From Zerene cesonia (Eukaryota; Arthropoda; Insecta; Lepidoptera; Pieridae): 64,000 bases of DNA. This document shows positions 11,832 through 22,480 of this stretch, in pieces; position 1 is the stretch's first letter, and each line of letters begins with the position of its first letter. The translations under genes were made by a program, and so were the position numbers. The stretch covers positions 1,736,001 to 1,800,000 of the forward strand of contig NC_052113.1 of assembly GCF_012273895.1 (NCBI RefSeq), in the 5' to 3' direction. The notes below the pieces were generated by a model. It was not told the origin of the DNA. It ran no database searches and saw nothing but the letters and a program-made list of their open reading frames with translations.

Positions 11832-11885
11832 TGTATGATTCCGATGCATTCAAGGAACACTCCTTGAATGCATCGGAATCATACA
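11832..11885. repeat. Perfect 25-bp inverted repeat with 4-base loop
   Basis: The left arm 11832-11856 is the exact reverse complement of 11861-11885. The loop is ACAC at 11857-11860. The arms carry the GATTCCGATGCATTC block and its complement without a mismatch. No transposon ends or coding context surround it. A perfect stem with so small a loop is atypical for a microRNA precursor; it fits a fold-back insertion, a repair product or an assembly fold-back better. Confidence 0.9.
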
Positions 11886-12167
11886 ACCAAGTAACTGTTT
11901 AATTAATTATCTTCAATACAGCATTGTTTATTATTACAATGTAGTATATATTTATATTTCGTAGTCAGAATTAGAAGATAGTGCTATCACTAGGTTATCC
12001 CAATATAAATGAAATATATTGTTTCTTCTACTATTGAATATTATAGATACTTTCAACAAATCAACACTTCATAGTATACAATCTGAAGTTATCTATAATC
12101 CTGTATGTTTGAATGCGCTAATCACATGACTTACTGGACTAATTTCAAAAATTCTTTCACCGTTGGA

Positions 12168-12189
12168 TGTGTGTGTGTGTGTGTGTGTG
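12168..12189 (+). repeat. (TG)n microsatellite, 11 units
   Basis: Uninterrupted TG dinucleotides over 22 bases. Confidence 0.95.
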
Positions 12190-12337
12190 ACCCTTGAATG
12201 CTATTTGGGTTAATTATTTCTGTTGGTACCAAGGGTAAAGTGGGGGCGAACTTTTGTAATATTATAATGTATCAATTATATGTTTTGAAACTAATTCGTT
12301 TTATTTTCTCATTAAACGTTTAGAAATTAAAGATTCT

Positions 12338-12430
12338 CTAACGGATTGTAAACGTAATTTATTCATTATATTATTAACCCGACGTTTCGAACACTACAGC
12401 GAGCGTGGTCACGGGGAGACTGTCTGACTA
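12338..12430 (-). mobile_element. Fragment of a dispersed repeat with CGAAACGTCGGGTTAA motif (Penelope-like or similar)
   Basis: The plus strand carries TTAACCCGACGTTTCGAACA then GCGTGGTCACGGGGAGAC. The same core occurs at 37857-37900. On the minus strand it reads GTTCGAAACGTCGGGTTAA, a motif I recall as common in lepidopteran repeats and in the ends of Penelope-like elements, which carry a hammerhead-type CGAAAC...GTC core. No coding part remains. The class assignment is a guess; that it is a repeat is supported by the second copy here. Confidence 0.5.
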
Positions 12431-12549
12431 ATTCGTTTCTATTTCATTTAAAACAAGAGAAGAATGAAACAAGAAAGGTATATCCTATTCTTAACTGAGT
12501 ATCGTATTGCAATGGAATTAGAACGATTTTAAAGTGGAAATATGACTTA

Positions 12550-12750
12550 CTAGCTGCGCCCCGCGGTTTCACCCGCGTAAGTCCGTATCCCGTATGAATA
12601 TCGGGATAAAAAGTTGCCTATATGTTATTCCAGTTGTCCAGCTATCTACGTGCCAAATTTCATTTGCAACCGGTTCAGTAGTTTTTGCGTGAAAGAGCAA
12701 CAAACACACACACATCCTTACAAACTTTCGCATTCATAATATTAGTAGGA
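12550..12750 (-). mobile_element. Helitron-like non-autonomous element, canonical copy
   Basis: On the minus strand it runs from TCCTACTAATATTATGAATG (ending the plus-strand copy at 12750) to a hairpin CGCGGGTGAAACCGCG, eight bases, and CTAG. It is flanked by A on the 5' side and T on the 3' side, as expected for Helitrons, which insert between A and T without target duplication. Internal blocks are a CA-rich microsatellite (ACACACACATCC on plus), GCGTGAAAGAGCAACAAAC, CGGTTCAGTAGTTTTTG and GGGATAAAAAGTTGCC. It is 201 bp and non-coding. Confidence 0.85.
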
Positions 12751-13219
12751 TTATAAGCCATTGTATTGTATTGTATTTGATATAAACTGAAATTTTATGT
12801 GAGTGTTTATGAGTAAAAAAAAACATTGATAAAATTAATTAATTCCCAAGCTATTAATAATTATCCGTTTAAAAATTATTAACTATAATTAAAAAAAATA
12901 TACATATATTCTTCCAATTATTTACCGTTTAAGTTAAATCTATTAAAAATAATAGCTTGCCAAACATAAATCTGAAATACTCACGCTCATTCCCCAATGG
13001 ACAAGGGACCTTACGTGAGAATATTTAAATAAGGGTGCATAATCAATATCTCATTACGTTAATTGTTTCATTAATGTTGATTTTCGGGAGCTATTGATAA
13101 TTTTAAGAATGTTTTAGGTCCTGACATAAAGTACTAAACGTTGAAAATTAAAACTTAAACGAATACAAAGAAACGAAAGATAAGTGTGAAAAAATGGTAT
13201 TTTAACTATCGTACTGATT

Positions 13220-13429
13220 TCTATTAAAAATTACAAATTCGGAATTAACTGTCTGTCATTCTATGTCTCTTATTCACGCTCAACTACTTAACCGATTTTG
13301 ATGAAAATATGGCAGCTACAAAGATAGTTGAAGATCGAAGAATAGGATAGTTTTTATTGGAGAAATCGCATGGGAACGGCAAATGTGTCTTTAAATCGAA
13401 TGACGGCGAAGCCACGGGCTGAAAGCTAG
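13220..13429 (+). mobile_element. Helitron-like element, diverged variant
   Basis: Plus-strand reading shows TCTGTCATTC...TTCACGCTCAACTACTTAACC, CGATTTTGATGAAAATATGG, a GGATAGTTTTTATTGG block, and an end GCCACGGGCTGAAAGCTAGT in which CTAG falls at 13426-13429 and is followed by T. This is a different 3' end from the canonical copies. The start is uncertain. Confidence 0.55.
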
Positions 13430-14242
13430 TTGTTTGTATGTTTAATAATGATTAACAAATTGCGTAGTATTCGCTACATGTGATAAAAATGTCAATAAGA
13501 AGCATGAATATTATCGATCAATAAATACATTATCCCAACCCGTCCCTTCATCATCAACCACCCTACAGAGTGAATGTAACTTCCAAAAAGCCACCTGAAA
13601 ACTTCATTAACGCTATACAATTTATTCCAAAACGCTGAAAATCGTTAAGGAATTACCCATATTTTAAACCAATTCACGACCGGTCACCGTAAGCCTTGCA
13701 TGCCTTTCAGCCCAGCACTTCAAAACGCATATATGTTATCGCTACGTTTAGCATGGCGTATTAAAACAGCCCTTTTGAGGTTACTCAGTCAGAAACACAG
13801 ATTGAAAGCCCATGAACGGCTTGGTTTTGGATTGACCCGATTTTCCCCACGTTAAAAGATTTAAACGCTTTATCGAATATGAAAATCAGAATGTTTGGAT
13901 TTTTTATGCCCGTGAAAGAGATATAAATGGCTTCGGCCTTAAATCTATTTGGATCAAGTTCGTTTCATATTGTTTATCGGGAAGCAAAAATACGTCTTAT
14001 GACTGAATATGACATGGTATAAAGAAAAATACGATGGCAAGAGAGTGTGATAAATACAGGAGTTCTTTATTTTCTAAGGAACTTGTCAACAGGATTGTGT
14101 TGAAAAAGTGTATAGTATGAAAATAGACTTAATAAAAAAAATTAATTAATTCAAAATAACTCACGATTAATGTGATAAAATGCCACACTTCCTTTAAAAA
14201 TAGCAATTGTCATTGCTTTAATACATTCAATGTTATTGTTCA

Positions 14243-14450
14243 ATTTTGAAAATGGAATTCCTAATTGTTCTATTAAGAACTGTCATAGTTAAAGCCAGCC
14301 AGCTAAAGTTAAGCCACGTACACAATGTGTCGTGGAACTTGTCCGAACAAATAAGGCGGCATGTGCACGCTACGACTGTCATCAAACTCGCTCGGCTCAT
14401 TCGATACCCCTAATGTTGGCATCACCATTTTGAAAATGGAATTACTAATT
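14243..14450. mobile_element. 160-bp insert flanked by 24-bp near-perfect direct repeats
   Basis: ATTTTGAAAATGGAATTNCTAATT occurs at 14243-14266 and 14427-14450 with one mismatch (C versus A). Between them lie 160 bases of clearly higher GC than the flanks, including a small hairpin CCACG-T-ACACA-A-TGTGT-CGTGG at 14314-14335 and the stretch GGCGGCATGTGCACGCTACG. The direct repeats look like a target-site duplication, but 24 bp is long and no poly(A) tail or terminal inverted repeat is seen. A simple segmental duplication is the alternative. Confidence 0.5.
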
Positions 14451-15630
14451 TAATTCAAATTCATAGAAGGATCATCGAATTTTACGTGACTGTATTTGCC
14501 TATGGCTTTCGGAAATAGAATGTTTCGTGGTATGAAAGAAATAAAATTATTGTTGTGAAAAGGCTAAAAATTAATGAAGTGAAATGAGAATAATGAGTAA
14601 AACATAATGCAAATTATATTCAAATTTGTGAAACTAATTAGGTACTCTCTAAGATGCTGGAGGTGGGAACAACAATACTTTGTTTCGTACGGGCACAGAT
14701 ACATAAATATCATATTAAACTAGCTACGACTTTTACTTTTGCATTTATGATATTAACAAGGATGGTTTATTTAAAATATATATAATATTATAAACATATA
14801 CATATAACATATTCATACTAACCACAAAATATCCTTAAAATCATTGTTTTTAAATAAACTATAAATTTACATTCCTACATCACCTTTTAAATTCACGCCA
14901 TACTTCAAGAGACTAAAAATTAAAGCAACGTTCCACCCGTAAACTATTTTGCCGACCGTACGCGGGAACTCCGCGCCTACCGCACGACAATAAAATGCAT
15001 ATTAGATAACAATGTTTTGTTGTCTGTACGTGTTTCGGCGTACGTGCGATCCCCGTATTAGTTAGGCCATTTGAAAGGCCTGTATGACTGGATATTGAGA
15101 ATTGTTAGTTTAGTGCCAGAAGCTGACTGGAAATTGGCCATTTTCGTGAGAAATGTCATTGACTTTCGGTTGGTACAATTTGAGGTTATGTTTCGGCGGA
15201 AATATTGTTTCGGTAATGGTTTTATTGGGAATGAAGTTGGTGCACAAATGTTATGTAACACGGAATTATATAAAAAGGCCGTATAATAGATTGTGCATGC
15301 GATGTGGAAAACATTTTAGCTTTTGGCAAGCGTGTCAATGTGCCAATGTATATAAAGTTGTCAAGTTTTGACGTGCTGCGATTTATTTGATTTGTCTCCG
15401 CCGACAATATCAGAAAAACTGTTATAATTATAAAGGTCTTTGGATACCTTAAAATTAAAAACGATTCATCAATTCCAACCCGAGTCTCTTTAATAAAAAT
15501 TGATTTGTCTATCAAACGTTTAATGCATTTCCCTCAAATCGTTTCAAAATGCTACGAGATTTCACAACAAAGACGAATGTACACTAATTGTAATCGAAAT
15601 GAGTCTACATTCATTACAATTATTACAAAA
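14451..15630. other. No gene recognised; moderately GC-rich patches
   Basis: Around 14940-15060 and 15060-15290 the sequence is less AT-rich than its surroundings and has overlapping open frames on both strands. That pattern often marks conserved non-coding DNA rather than coding exons. No family resemblance is seen. Confidence 0.4.
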
Positions 15631-15824
15631 CTAGCTGCGCCCCGCGGTTTCACCCGCGTAAGTCCGTATCCCGTAGGAATATCAGGATAAAAAGTTGCCT
15701 ATATGTTATTCCAGCTGTCTACGTACCAAATTTCTTTGCAATCGGTTCAGAAGTTTATGCGTGAAAGAGAAACAAACACACACACACATTCTTACAAACT
15801 TTCGCATTTATAATATAAGTAGGA
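15631..15824 (-). mobile_element. Helitron-like non-autonomous element, canonical copy
   Basis: Same architecture as 12550-12750, with CTAG at 15631-15634 on plus, followed by the hairpin GCGGTTTCACCCGC and ending AATATAAGTAGGA then T. Flanking A and T are as expected. It is oriented towards the copy at 16344, which lies in the opposite direction about 520 bases away. Confidence 0.85.
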
Positions 15825-16343
15825 TTATATGACTTATTACCTTTAAGAAAAACTTGTATTGGAAGATGTTTCAAGAGAGCGTTCGGATCTCCATCAACAA
15901 AGCAAACAAAAACGTTTCGCAGTACCGCAAATCCGTACTCAATTTAATTATCACTCTTCTCATTATTTACCCCACAATGAGGGAATTCTAAGCCTGGCTT
16001 CCTTACAATTAACGAGAAAAAATTACTTCAAAGCAACAGTCCCGAAACTCAACGAACGTACCCAGAAAGTGCATTTGGCACGGTTTCCGCGCGAAGGGCG
16101 CTTTAATTGAGATACACCGTAATGCCGACCGCGGGAAATTGTTTTTGTTACGTCTGTTTAATTGGAAATGCGTTATTTTATACGTCAACCGTTTTTACAC
16201 ATGCAAAAAGTTGGAGAGTGCGGGCTTTAACGCTGGAACCGTGGAAAATGGATTGTAATATTTGTTTTAGCTGGTGCCTGGTTGACCGATTTACTCGTTA
16301 TCATATTTTGATGATTGTATAGTGGTTCTATTGTATAGTTATT

Positions 16344-16553
16344 CTCTAGAGTTACTATAATATCATAAATGCGAAAGTTTGTAAGGATGTGTGTGTGTGT
16401 TTGTTGCTCTTTCACGCAAAAACTTCTGAACCCATTGCAATGAAATTTTGTACGTAGACAGCTGGACAACTGTAATAACATATAGGCAACTTTTTATCCC
16501 GATATTCATAGGGGATACGGACATACGCGGGTGAAACCGCGAGGCGCACCTAG
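16344..16553 (+). mobile_element. Helitron-like non-autonomous element, plus orientation
   Basis: Internal blocks ATAAATGCGAAAGTTTGTAA, (GT)n, TGCTCTTTCACGCAAAAAC, ATAGGCAACTTTTTATCCCG and the end ACGCGGGTGAAACCGCGAGG with CTAG at 16550-16553 then T. The 5' end is diverged (CTAGAGTTACTATAATATC), so the start is approximate. Confidence 0.8.
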
Positions 16554-17133
16554 TATAGAATAAAGAAAGTCTGCTCAAAAAATATCTATGAAATTGCCTT
16601 AGTACAAATGTTGGTCCGTTTCTTTTTAAATTATTCTGAACTTAAAATTGCTTATAATATTGACACAATAAATTACTTCATTACGTATTATTAATGTAAA
16701 CATATTAATTATATTACACTTTACATCGGTATTTAACTTGTGTAGAAGTGTGTCCTTAAAAAATATATTCTTCAACCTCTATTTCTAAGCAAAACCCAAT
16801 CTTACCATTAATATAGATAATATTAAAAAAAACTACAAACGCAAATAAATTTATGTACTTTTTTAACATAAACGATGTTATTGTTTAAAATACGCCTACA
16901 ATGTAGACAAAGCTCTTTCTAAACAATTTGGACAGAATTAAAAAACAAAGTTATAAACTTCATCAACCTATAATGTACGCATCAGCTTTTTAGCTGCTAG
17001 TATGCTTAAATAAAATAATAATAAAACAGCTAATACCACAATATAACCTTATTATTCATGTGTGGCAACACTAGCTACGTAATCAATTTGCGTAATGGCA
17101 ACATCTTTCATTCGTTTCATCTTTTGTTGCCAT

Positions 17134-17141
17134 TGACGTCA
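17134..17141. promoter_or_regulatory. Palindromic CRE site TGACGTCA
   Basis: A full palindromic TGACGTCA, the site bound by CREB/ATF-type bZIP proteins. It lies 26 bases upstream of an ATG (17167) that is followed by a good splice donor. It may be a proximal promoter element if that start is real. Confidence 0.35.
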
Positions 17142-17166
17142 GCAATCGAGGGTTACAGATAATTAA

Positions 17167-17185
17167 ATGGATTACGTTCGAAAAG
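17167..17185 (+). CDS. Possible first coding exon (six codons) ending in a splice donor
   Basis: ATG GAT TAC GTT CGA AAA G is followed directly by GTAAGC, a near-consensus donor at 17186. Upstream are the CRE and a TGGCAACA-rich stretch. The frame stays open to 17451, but the extension is hydrophobic AT-rich translation and not credible as protein. I could not find a matching second exon downstream, so this is only a candidate gene start; product unknown. Confidence 0.2.
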
Positions 17186-17451
17186 GTAAGCCTGAATTGA
17201 GTACAATTGGAAGAGTTGTAATTTTTCACACTGGCTGTGGAACCTTTTTTGCTATAGATATAATTGCCAATTGGAATATAAAAACGGCTTTTTGCATTTT
17301 ATATAAATGTTATATGAAAATGGCATGTGAAATTTTAACAACCATTATTGATATTTTAAACGTTCTGACTATAAAAAGCCAAGTTCGCGCCAAAACATCT
17401 AAAATTATTTCATTGCTTTTATTCCATTGTGCTGTCATTTTATTCTTTTAA

Positions 17452-19034
17452 GAAGAGTAAAAATATTTTTTAAAATACAACGTATTTAATAGCGACACTT
17501 TTGAAACTGGCATTACATAAGATTTAAGTATTCTATTTTCCCAAGAAATTGAACTGTTCCAATTACAATTGGCGCCAAAGGAATATTTTAATTAGAAAGT
17601 GGAAGTAATAGGGCTGTTAAAAATACAAATGTATCCCTCAAAGAAGGCTCAAAGACTCGACATTGAGAATAATCGAGAATAGGCTTGTAGAATTAAGGAA
17701 CAAATTGTATTTCAAAAGCAACGCCTTGTAACATCAGCCTGAAGATTATTGTGATTGTCATTTGTAAATTAGAACTGAAGTATTTAAATATTGTCGTAGA
17801 ATTCTATAATTCTATAATATTTCATATTTCTCAAATGATTACGCGACACTGCTCTTTAAGAAACACACAATTTTTAACAAGTAACTACTTTGAAGAAATA
17901 ACCTTATTGATAGAAAATTTGTACTTTAGAAATCGGCATTAATTAAATCGATTAAACAAAGGGAAATAGTTCTTGTCCTATTTCCAAACCAAACTAATTA
18001 TCCCTAGAAAATGAAAGTGTTTTATCTTTACTGATAAATTATTAAATTCTATTAAATATAGCTCTATAAAACAATAACTACATTCTAGTACAAAACAGAA
18101 CAAATTGGTCGTGAAATTAAATTTCGGTGGAACGGTTAAATTTTTGCTAACATAGCCCCAGGCAGTTTTAGAGAGGGTTTAATATACAGATATTTGTCTA
18201 GGATCCGTCTGTACGTATAATCGATTTGTTCTCGTTACCGTCTGTTCATTGATGTTCGGCTTTGATGCCGTTTATTGAAAACGCTGAAAATTGAATAAAG
18301 TTTTAAAACGAAACACAAATAAAGCAAAATATCTAAAAACAATCTCAAAAACATTCAATGTACGAAATATTATGAATGAATACTGAAATAAAGTCTGAAA
18401 TTAATCCCTGGAAAAGAAAAAACATTGAAGCCGTACGCTTCTCCTCTCATACAGAGTTAAATGACTATTAATAATTTTATAGGAGTATATACATTAAATA
18501 CACAATAACAATTATATACATTAAATACACAATAACAAATACACAAAAACGAGTGAAAGTCAATTCGTCCGTACGAAACACAACAAAACTCAATCGCAAC
18601 ACGAGTGCTCCGCGTACAAAGTTTTACATTATTAGAAATTCTTCGAAGGCATCTAACAAGTTTTCAAACCAATATCCAGCTCATAGAGACAAAGCGAAAA
18701 CATTCACTATAACAATTGCGTCCTTTGCTGACTGATATAAAAGTAATAAAACAAACCACTCTCGAATTCCCCTTCAGAAAGCTTGGATGCCCCTAAAATT
18801 CTGAACTGACTTTTCCGGTCTCCGAAATTCCTGAAATGCGGTCGCTTGCGTGGCGGCGTCGTGTGTGTCGTATGTATACGGACGATTCTGTATACACTCT
18901 TCGTAGCTTTGTTTTAGACGATTGCAAACCTGAATTACGTTCGTTTGTTTTATTTCTGTTTATCTCATTGTTTTCAGTGATGTTTTTATAAATGGCACGC
19001 GTGATAAACAGCAATTCATTAGATAAACTTATTA
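17452..19034. other. No gene recognised; one tandem repeat
   Basis: AT-rich, with a 27-bp two-copy tandem repeat at 18486-18539 and a GC-richer patch near 18838-18870 (GGTCGCTTGCGTGGCGGCG). No exon or RNA gene can be supported. Confidence 0.45.
18486..18539 (+). repeat. 27-bp tandem duplication
   Basis: The unit beginning TATATACATTAAATACACAA occurs at 18486 and 18513, essentially identical, followed by a partial ATACACAA echo. Confidence 0.8.
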
Positions 19035-19192
19035 TCCTGACTAGTTCTATAGATGTGAAAGTGTCTTTGTTTGTCTTTCTTTCACGTCGCAAAGGAGCGA
19101 ATTTGTGTTAAGATTTTTGTGTCTGGATATGATATCTAGGCTTCTTAATAATTGCCTTTAGTCTCGCGAATGAAGCCGTGGGTAACATTTAG
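19035..19192 (+). mobile_element. Helitron-like element, diverged short copy
   Basis: Begins TCCTGACTAGTTC then TAGATGTGAAAGTGTC and TCTTTCACGTCGCAAAGGAG, and ends CTCGCGAATGAAGCCGTGGG followed by TTAG and T. The core of this version ('CACGTCGCAACGGAGCGA' type) also appears at 40848 and 51865. Confidence 0.5.
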
Positions 19193-19498
19193 TACTACCA
19201 TGAATGTAAAAAAATACAGAAATATATTTATTGACATAAAATAAGTACATTTCTTATAAGACCCACTGACTACCGAACTAGTTGGAAACTGTGTTTCGGT
19301 TGTCGGTGGCTTCTTCCTTAAAACAATTTTACATAACATTTTATGTCTAAATAAAAGAAAAACGAAATAAATTAAAATGTACACTACATATATTGAATAA
19401 AAGAGTAAGCAAATAAAAAGTGTCAATATACTTAGTCTGGCCATAAATACTGTTACACTTAATTATAAAAAAATATTACATTTGAATTTCGAATCTGT

Positions 19499-20498
19499 NN
19501 NNNNNNNNNNNNNNNNNNNNNNNNNNNNNNNNNNNNNNNNNNNNNNNNNNNNNNNNNNNNNNNNNNNNNNNNNNNNNNNNNNNNNNNNNNNNNNNNNNNN
19601 NNNNNNNNNNNNNNNNNNNNNNNNNNNNNNNNNNNNNNNNNNNNNNNNNNNNNNNNNNNNNNNNNNNNNNNNNNNNNNNNNNNNNNNNNNNNNNNNNNNN
19701 NNNNNNNNNNNNNNNNNNNNNNNNNNNNNNNNNNNNNNNNNNNNNNNNNNNNNNNNNNNNNNNNNNNNNNNNNNNNNNNNNNNNNNNNNNNNNNNNNNNN
19801 NNNNNNNNNNNNNNNNNNNNNNNNNNNNNNNNNNNNNNNNNNNNNNNNNNNNNNNNNNNNNNNNNNNNNNNNNNNNNNNNNNNNNNNNNNNNNNNNNNNN
19901 NNNNNNNNNNNNNNNNNNNNNNNNNNNNNNNNNNNNNNNNNNNNNNNNNNNNNNNNNNNNNNNNNNNNNNNNNNNNNNNNNNNNNNNNNNNNNNNNNNNN
20001 NNNNNNNNNNNNNNNNNNNNNNNNNNNNNNNNNNNNNNNNNNNNNNNNNNNNNNNNNNNNNNNNNNNNNNNNNNNNNNNNNNNNNNNNNNNNNNNNNNNN
20101 NNNNNNNNNNNNNNNNNNNNNNNNNNNNNNNNNNNNNNNNNNNNNNNNNNNNNNNNNNNNNNNNNNNNNNNNNNNNNNNNNNNNNNNNNNNNNNNNNNNN
20201 NNNNNNNNNNNNNNNNNNNNNNNNNNNNNNNNNNNNNNNNNNNNNNNNNNNNNNNNNNNNNNNNNNNNNNNNNNNNNNNNNNNNNNNNNNNNNNNNNNNN
20301 NNNNNNNNNNNNNNNNNNNNNNNNNNNNNNNNNNNNNNNNNNNNNNNNNNNNNNNNNNNNNNNNNNNNNNNNNNNNNNNNNNNNNNNNNNNNNNNNNNNN
20401 NNNNNNNNNNNNNNNNNNNNNNNNNNNNNNNNNNNNNNNNNNNNNNNNNNNNNNNNNNNNNNNNNNNNNNNNNNNNNNNNNNNNNNNNNNNNNNNNNN
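19499..20498. other. Assembly gap, 1000 N
   Basis: Exactly 1000 undetermined bases, which suggests a fixed-size scaffolding gap rather than a measured one. Open frames across it are meaningless. Confidence 1.
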
Positions 20499-21253
20499 AG
20501 TAATAAATGTTATTTGCAGTTAACAATTTTCTTTTTTCTTTATTACAATATTTATGGCAAGACTAGGTAATTATTAAGAAATAATTTTATAGATTCTCAT
20601 TTATAACACATAGTATAAAACAAATAACAAATAGCGCTAAAACTAATGCTACTAGGCTATGTGACAATCGTATTTCCAAATGAACGATTGAACGAATGAA
20701 CGATTTGCGCCAAACATAGCCCAGTTAAATATGGCGTTGAATATAAACTAACTCGTATATTTATTTGTATCCGCTCCTATCCCGTTCATTTCCCACGGGT
20801 ACTTGGATCACAATGTATCAATAAATGTTACAATAATAACATTTCACGTGAGTAATGAGGTAAATAGATTGGAGTAACGGCATATTTGAAATGTAAATAA
20901 TTAAGAATATGGAATTCTATTTTTCGACTGAAACATAGGGACATAGGGGACTAAAACACATAAATACTTAATAGTATGCGATGTTTTAGGAAGACAAAGG
21001 AAATAAAAGCACTCACTGAATGATTCTTTACTGAATACAATAGCTAGATAATGATCTAGACTTTCAGTTTTTAACCAAGTTAAAAAAAAGGTTCTCTAAT
21101 CAATTCTATTTTCTGTGTCTGTTATAACTGATCTAATAACTAATTAAAAGTTAAAATTTATCTAATAACTTTTCCAGGGTGAACCGATTTGGTAGAAAAA
21201 CTGATCATCATCATGAATGTTGTAATTTTTCATTTATTTTAGTTTATACTTTA
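20499..21253. other. No feature recognised
   Basis: AT-rich unique-looking sequence between the gap and a Helitron-like copy. No coding signal. Confidence 0.5.
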
Positions 21254-21452
21254 CTAGCTGCGCCCCGCGGTTTCACCCGCGTTAGTCCGTATCCCGTATG
21301 AATATCGGAGATAAAAAGTTTTCTGTATCTCATTCTAGATGTCCAGCTATCTACATATCAAATTTCATTGCAATCGGTTCAATAGTTTTTGCGTGAAAGA
21401 GCAACAAACACACACATCCCTACAATCTTTCGCATTTATAATATTAGAAGGA
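21254..21452 (-). mobile_element. Helitron-like non-autonomous element, canonical copy
   Basis: CTAG at 21254-21257 on plus, then GCGCCCCGCGGTTTCACC hairpin sequence, GTCCGTATCCCGTATGAATA, the CACACACAT microsatellite and the end AATATTAGAAGGA followed by T. Minus orientation, about 199 bp. Confidence 0.85.
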
Positions 21453-22300
21453 TTTATAGTATATTTTATTTAAGAGCTAATGAAACAATTAAGTTCATTG
21501 TTTCAGTTGATTTTTTAAGTATTTCTTTTAACTATATTTATTAAGGCATAAAAAATATAATATACACAATTTTTTTTAATCATGGTTAGTGGCCAAGTTT
21601 TACATGGATGATATTTTCCCTAAAATATTGTGGACGTCTATTAGGACAACGAAAATGTATCATTACATTCGAAAAATTTGTACTTCATTAATAGAACCTA
21701 AACAAAAGTAAGTAAACGTACAGATAAACGCCCAAAAGGAACACAGTCATCTACGAGATTTACAAACACCATCTTATATAAAAGTCCTGAAAAATTATCT
21801 CTGTAAAGTATCTAATATCCACGCATGTAAAGTAATCCGGGTATATAATATAGCTTCAGTAAAACCACGTCGTAACTATTATTTCAGTTTCTTAATAAAA
21901 TATTTGTTTAAGCATGAAACGTATGGTATTATTTCAAAGAATGTATTGTTCTTCATTGGCATTTATATATTTTAACATCGTTTTTAATGATAACATTAAT
22001 ATATAATACACAATGTTTTTATTTGAAATATATACGTACTATTTTTATGGAGCCTATAGAGCATAGATAAGCCAAAATACTACTGAACATAAAACGAAAT
22101 TCCTAGAAAGAAAATATATGCACTTCAAACTGTAACTGTATGTTTACAAAATTCAGCCAAGAGATTGTTAACGCGATAAATTTCTAAACAAAAAATTTTC
22201 ATATACTTTTCCCTTGTAGTTGAAGAAGACAAAGGTACCTATTCATAATCCATAATCTGTCAAAACGACACTAATTCACTTGTCCTAGTAATTAGTAGTA

Positions 22301-22480
22301 TGCAATAGGGGGAAACTGAGCTATAATCGATCACCACCGCCTATGAATATTTGCAGAAACAAGGCCGCAAAAGCTTTGCCTCCTAATTGATAGAGGATAA
22401 AAAAGGAATAACTATAATAATAAGGGAATAAAAGAATGTACTGGGAAGGGTAAGGAATGAATACGGGCCTCCGGCTCCTC
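22301..22480 (+). repeat. SINE-like dispersed repeat, family B, copy 2
   Basis: Recognisable blocks CGATCACCACCGCCTATGAA, ATTTGCAGAA, ACTGGGAAGGGTAAGGAATG and ACGGGCCTCCGGCTCC in the family order. More diverged than copy 1. Confidence 0.65.

Larger units (their letters stand above)
11109..12337. other. Intergenic; perfect hairpin and a TG microsatellite
   Basis: No gene recognised. It holds the 54-base hairpin at 11832-11885 and (TG)n at 12168-12189. Confidence 0.5.

Noticed and set aside
11832..11885. Hairpin as a microRNA precursor
   Set aside because: A perfect stem of only 25 bp with a 4-base loop lacks the usual precursor length, bulges and loop size. Without small-RNA data it is left as an inverted repeat.
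18793..19092. 99-codon minus-strand frame (charged, MRRERKTNKD...)
   Set aside because: Partly overlaps a Helitron-like copy at 19035. No start context or family match.
19459..20570. Long open frames of 355 and 362 codons
   Set aside because: They consist almost entirely of N from the assembly gap.
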